This document shows positions 61,733 through 64,000 of a DNA stretch of 64,000 nt, piece after piece. This DNA is from Dryococelus australis (Eukaryota > Arthropoda > Insecta > Phasmatodea > Phasmatidae). Position 1 is the first letter of the stretch; each line of letters opens with the position of its first letter. Position numbers and translations under genes: made by a program. Where the stretch lies: assembly GCA_029891345.1 (NCBI GenBank), contig CM057009.1, positions 297,848,466 through 297,912,465 of the forward strand, in the 5' to 3' direction. The notes under the pieces were generated by a model, which saw only the letters and a list, made by a program, of their open reading frames with translations, made no database searches and had not been told where the DNA came from.

Positions 61733-63204
61733 AAGGGCAATGTCGTAGGTGGAATACTAAATTTGAGGCACTGTTTTACAAGAAGTAAAAACTCAATTAA
61801 AAATTATTTGTAAATTGCAAGTTACGAGAGACGTATGACACTTAAATTTATCTTACAATAACATTTGGAAATATTAAAGATGTGAAAATATTTATGGAAA
61901 AAATGCCTATGCACGTTGTGGAGCGAGACCACAGGATAGAGGGAGGTACATCCATTGTCGCATTTAAAGTTAAAAAGCCCCCAAAAACTAGGTGGCGAAT
62001 GTGGGTAAGAGGGAATTAAAAAATTTTGCGTGCACTAGTGGTACTAGTTCACTCACAACGTGCCAGGAAGATACTTTTACCAACTTGTACAATTTTTGGA
62101 AATTAATGTATGTGCCAGCTGGCTAACAATTGAAATTGAAACTTTATAATAGGTACTGTTGGAAACACTAAGTATAGTAATCAAAAATAAAAACATTACT
62201 AAACAGGAAAAGGGAAACTTAATTTCTAAGTACATTGCTACCTGTAGGAAAGATAGTGTTAGCACGCTGAAGTTGGATGTGCTGTACGAGGACACCGTGT
62301 TCTGTTAAGACTGCACAGTGATATTACCACTGAGCTGGCAGTTTGCCGTATGGCGGCGGGTTATGGTTTTTTGCAACTTGAAAATTATGTAAATACCAGC
62401 GGTTATAGAAATCTTATGGAGATAAGTACAAGAATGACATATACAAATAAATAAATAATACTTTTGTCTACCCTAAACATATTTCAATTATATGTGATGT
62501 TTTCCGCTAGTCCCATATGTGAAGTACTTAACCTTGTTAGAAGACTATTTGAAGAACACTTCAAAGTTTTACACATAGGAGAACTTAATCTTAGATGTGA
62601 CAATTATTTACAATCTTGACAGTTAGAAGTAGGAACAATAGAATTGTGAGAGATACTGAATTTACAAAAAATAGATGTATGCATTTTTGATTTGCTGTAG
62701 CACATGGCTCAGTTCTTTCACTGGTAGTGTTTTTGCACTTTTTGAAGCACCATGTCTTTGGATAATATTCTTGCACTTTAATTAGTGTTCACTTTGAAGT
62801 TCATATTGAATGTCATTTAGTGAAATGTGCTACACTGTTTTTATAATTGTGTGGAATTTGGTACATTGCACTGTGGTAGTCACTTTAGCGCAGATATTGT
62901 CTTTGCGAGGAGTTCTACACTATTATTTCATTTTAGCATATTAAAGTTGTAAAAATTTACAGAACTGTGCTTGAAGGCAATGAAGTTATTGAATATTTTT
63001 ATATACATCAATCATGAAAACAAAAATTTTACCAGATAATATTCATATATATCTACTAACACAATTTTAATTTAATGAGAGCTCTCTTAAATCTACAATT
63101 TGGTACGTTTTTTTAATGGTTTCAGTGTGTGTGTGTGTGAGATAGAGTATATATGTGTGTGTGTGTGCGCGCACGCGGATAATAGTGTGCGGATCGTGTG
63201 GATG

Positions 63205-63639
63205 CCGCTGGATGAAGTTCGTAGCGGACCATGTGCAGGTGAAATTGCACTATTTCTGTGTGGAAACTACAAACTAAAGTCAGACAAAAGATTATTCTTG
63301 TTGAGAAAATTATTCTCTTTATGATTGCAGTGGTTACAGGCGTGTAACATGCCTGATGGCGGTAAAATCAAACATTAACGTGACCGCGTAGTCAAGTACA
63401 AAAGGATCAATTTACGTGAAAAATACATTGAACACTGAATAAAATTGACATAGAACCCTGAAATAAATATTGCACATATGATGTTACATAAATAAGCTCT
63501 CAAACACAACGATGGCGTATACAAAGACTTGGCGTCGGCTGGCCACGTAGTTATACGTTATGTGGCCATAAAATATTCAAACACGGAAAATACCCTCAAA
63601 TACATACACAAAAATAAAGCTCTTAAAATTGCGTATAGC
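63205..63639 (+). repeat. Dispersed repeat R1, copy 2
   Basis: About 435 bases matching 15715-16137, same strand. It starts CCGCTGGATGAAGTTCGTAG and ends AAAGCTCTTAAAATTGCG-ATAGC. It is preceded by a (GT)n/(GC)n stretch (about 63125-63180), and copy 1 is preceded by CACACACACGTG. The copy differs by a short insertion (CTCAAACACAACGA near 63500). It encodes no protein; the small ORF at 63100-63324 spans its border and is chance. Confidence 0.7.
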
Positions 63640-64000
63640 TTTTGTATATTTTGACGTTTTACTTCTGTAATTTTGTGAGATTGCATGAACAGTGTAACAT
63701 AATTGTCATTACAATCGTGTTTGGGTTTGTGCACTTGTATCAGTTAGCTGGAATAATTGGAGATTTTGCTTTTAACGATTCTGTAGGCCTAAACTAAGAC
63801 TGGCTGAAGTTTGATTTCTTTACTATGGTATCTATATACTGGTATAAATCATAGCATTCATTCCATAATACGGTTTTTTTTTTCTTCAAACGAATTCAAA
63901 GTTCGATTGACACTTATTTTCTATTTATACTGTTCATGTATTTTATGCACATTTTGTTTGAAAGAGACATGTGTTTGCAACATCTGATTCTCTGTACCGA

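Noticed and set aside
60372-64000. Upstream SZT2 exon in minus ORFs such as 62077-62295 or 62591-62776
   Set aside because: These are hydrophobic, AT-driven frames with no SZT2 motif and no fitting phase-2 donor that I could see.

Overview
The window is eukaryotic and almost certainly arthropod, probably an insect with a large, repeat-rich genome. It is AT-rich and intron-dominated, with no operons or long intact ORFs. It carries insect-type BEL/Pao, Copia and Ty3/Gypsy retrotransposons. The only host gene I can name is SZT2, a subunit of the KICSTOR complex in amino-acid/mTORC1 signalling, encoded on the minus strand. Three of its 3'-half exons lie at 60371-60173, 56010-55460 and 31441-31169. 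Splice sites and reading phases join exactly, across introns of about 4.2 kb and 24.0 kb. The 5' exons lie beyond the right end. The last exons were not found and may lie further left or outside. Species cannot be set from the sequence.

Layout, left to right. 1-5250: a decayed BEL/Pao element (+), starting in its 5' LTR tail. 5285-6250: a dispersed repeat (R3) with a second copy at 57880-59115. 6250-9865: unassigned. 9866-20023: a roughly 10-kb region bounded by two TG...CA LTR-like direct repeats and holding a minus-strand Gypsy gag-pol (Gypsy-1), with another repeat (R1, second copy at 63205) inside it. 21198-25264: a Copia element (+), 3' LTR truncated. 27280-30711: a compact Mag-like Gypsy (-) with 88-bp LTRs, a PBS, a PPT and a 5-bp target duplication. 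31169-31441: SZT2 exon. 34152-38530: a third Gypsy pol (+) interrupted in the integrase C-terminus by a 1.7-kb terminal-inverted-repeat element built largely from 51-bp and 120-bp tandem repeats, with a tRNA-Ser-like segment inside. 39800-41309: a pogo/Tigger-like non-autonomous DNA transposon. 42967-43067: a (TA)n tract. 45531-50898: a second BEL/Pao element (+). 51591-51750: a 54-bp minisatellite. 52156-53020: a gag-like relic. 55460-60371: two SZT2 exons with R3 in the intron between them. 61026-61732: the 3' end of a minus-strand LTR element. 63205-63639: R1 copy 2.

Every retroelement ORF set is broken by stops and frameshifts, so none looks able to move by itself. A shared signature is that three reverse transcriptases (Gypsy-1, Gypsy-2, Copia) have the second catalytic Asp changed to Asn, as expected from CpG decay in a GAC-GAY codon pair. 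The most unusual structure is the inverted-repeat element at 36640-38354. I see no evidence for a new multi-gene system.
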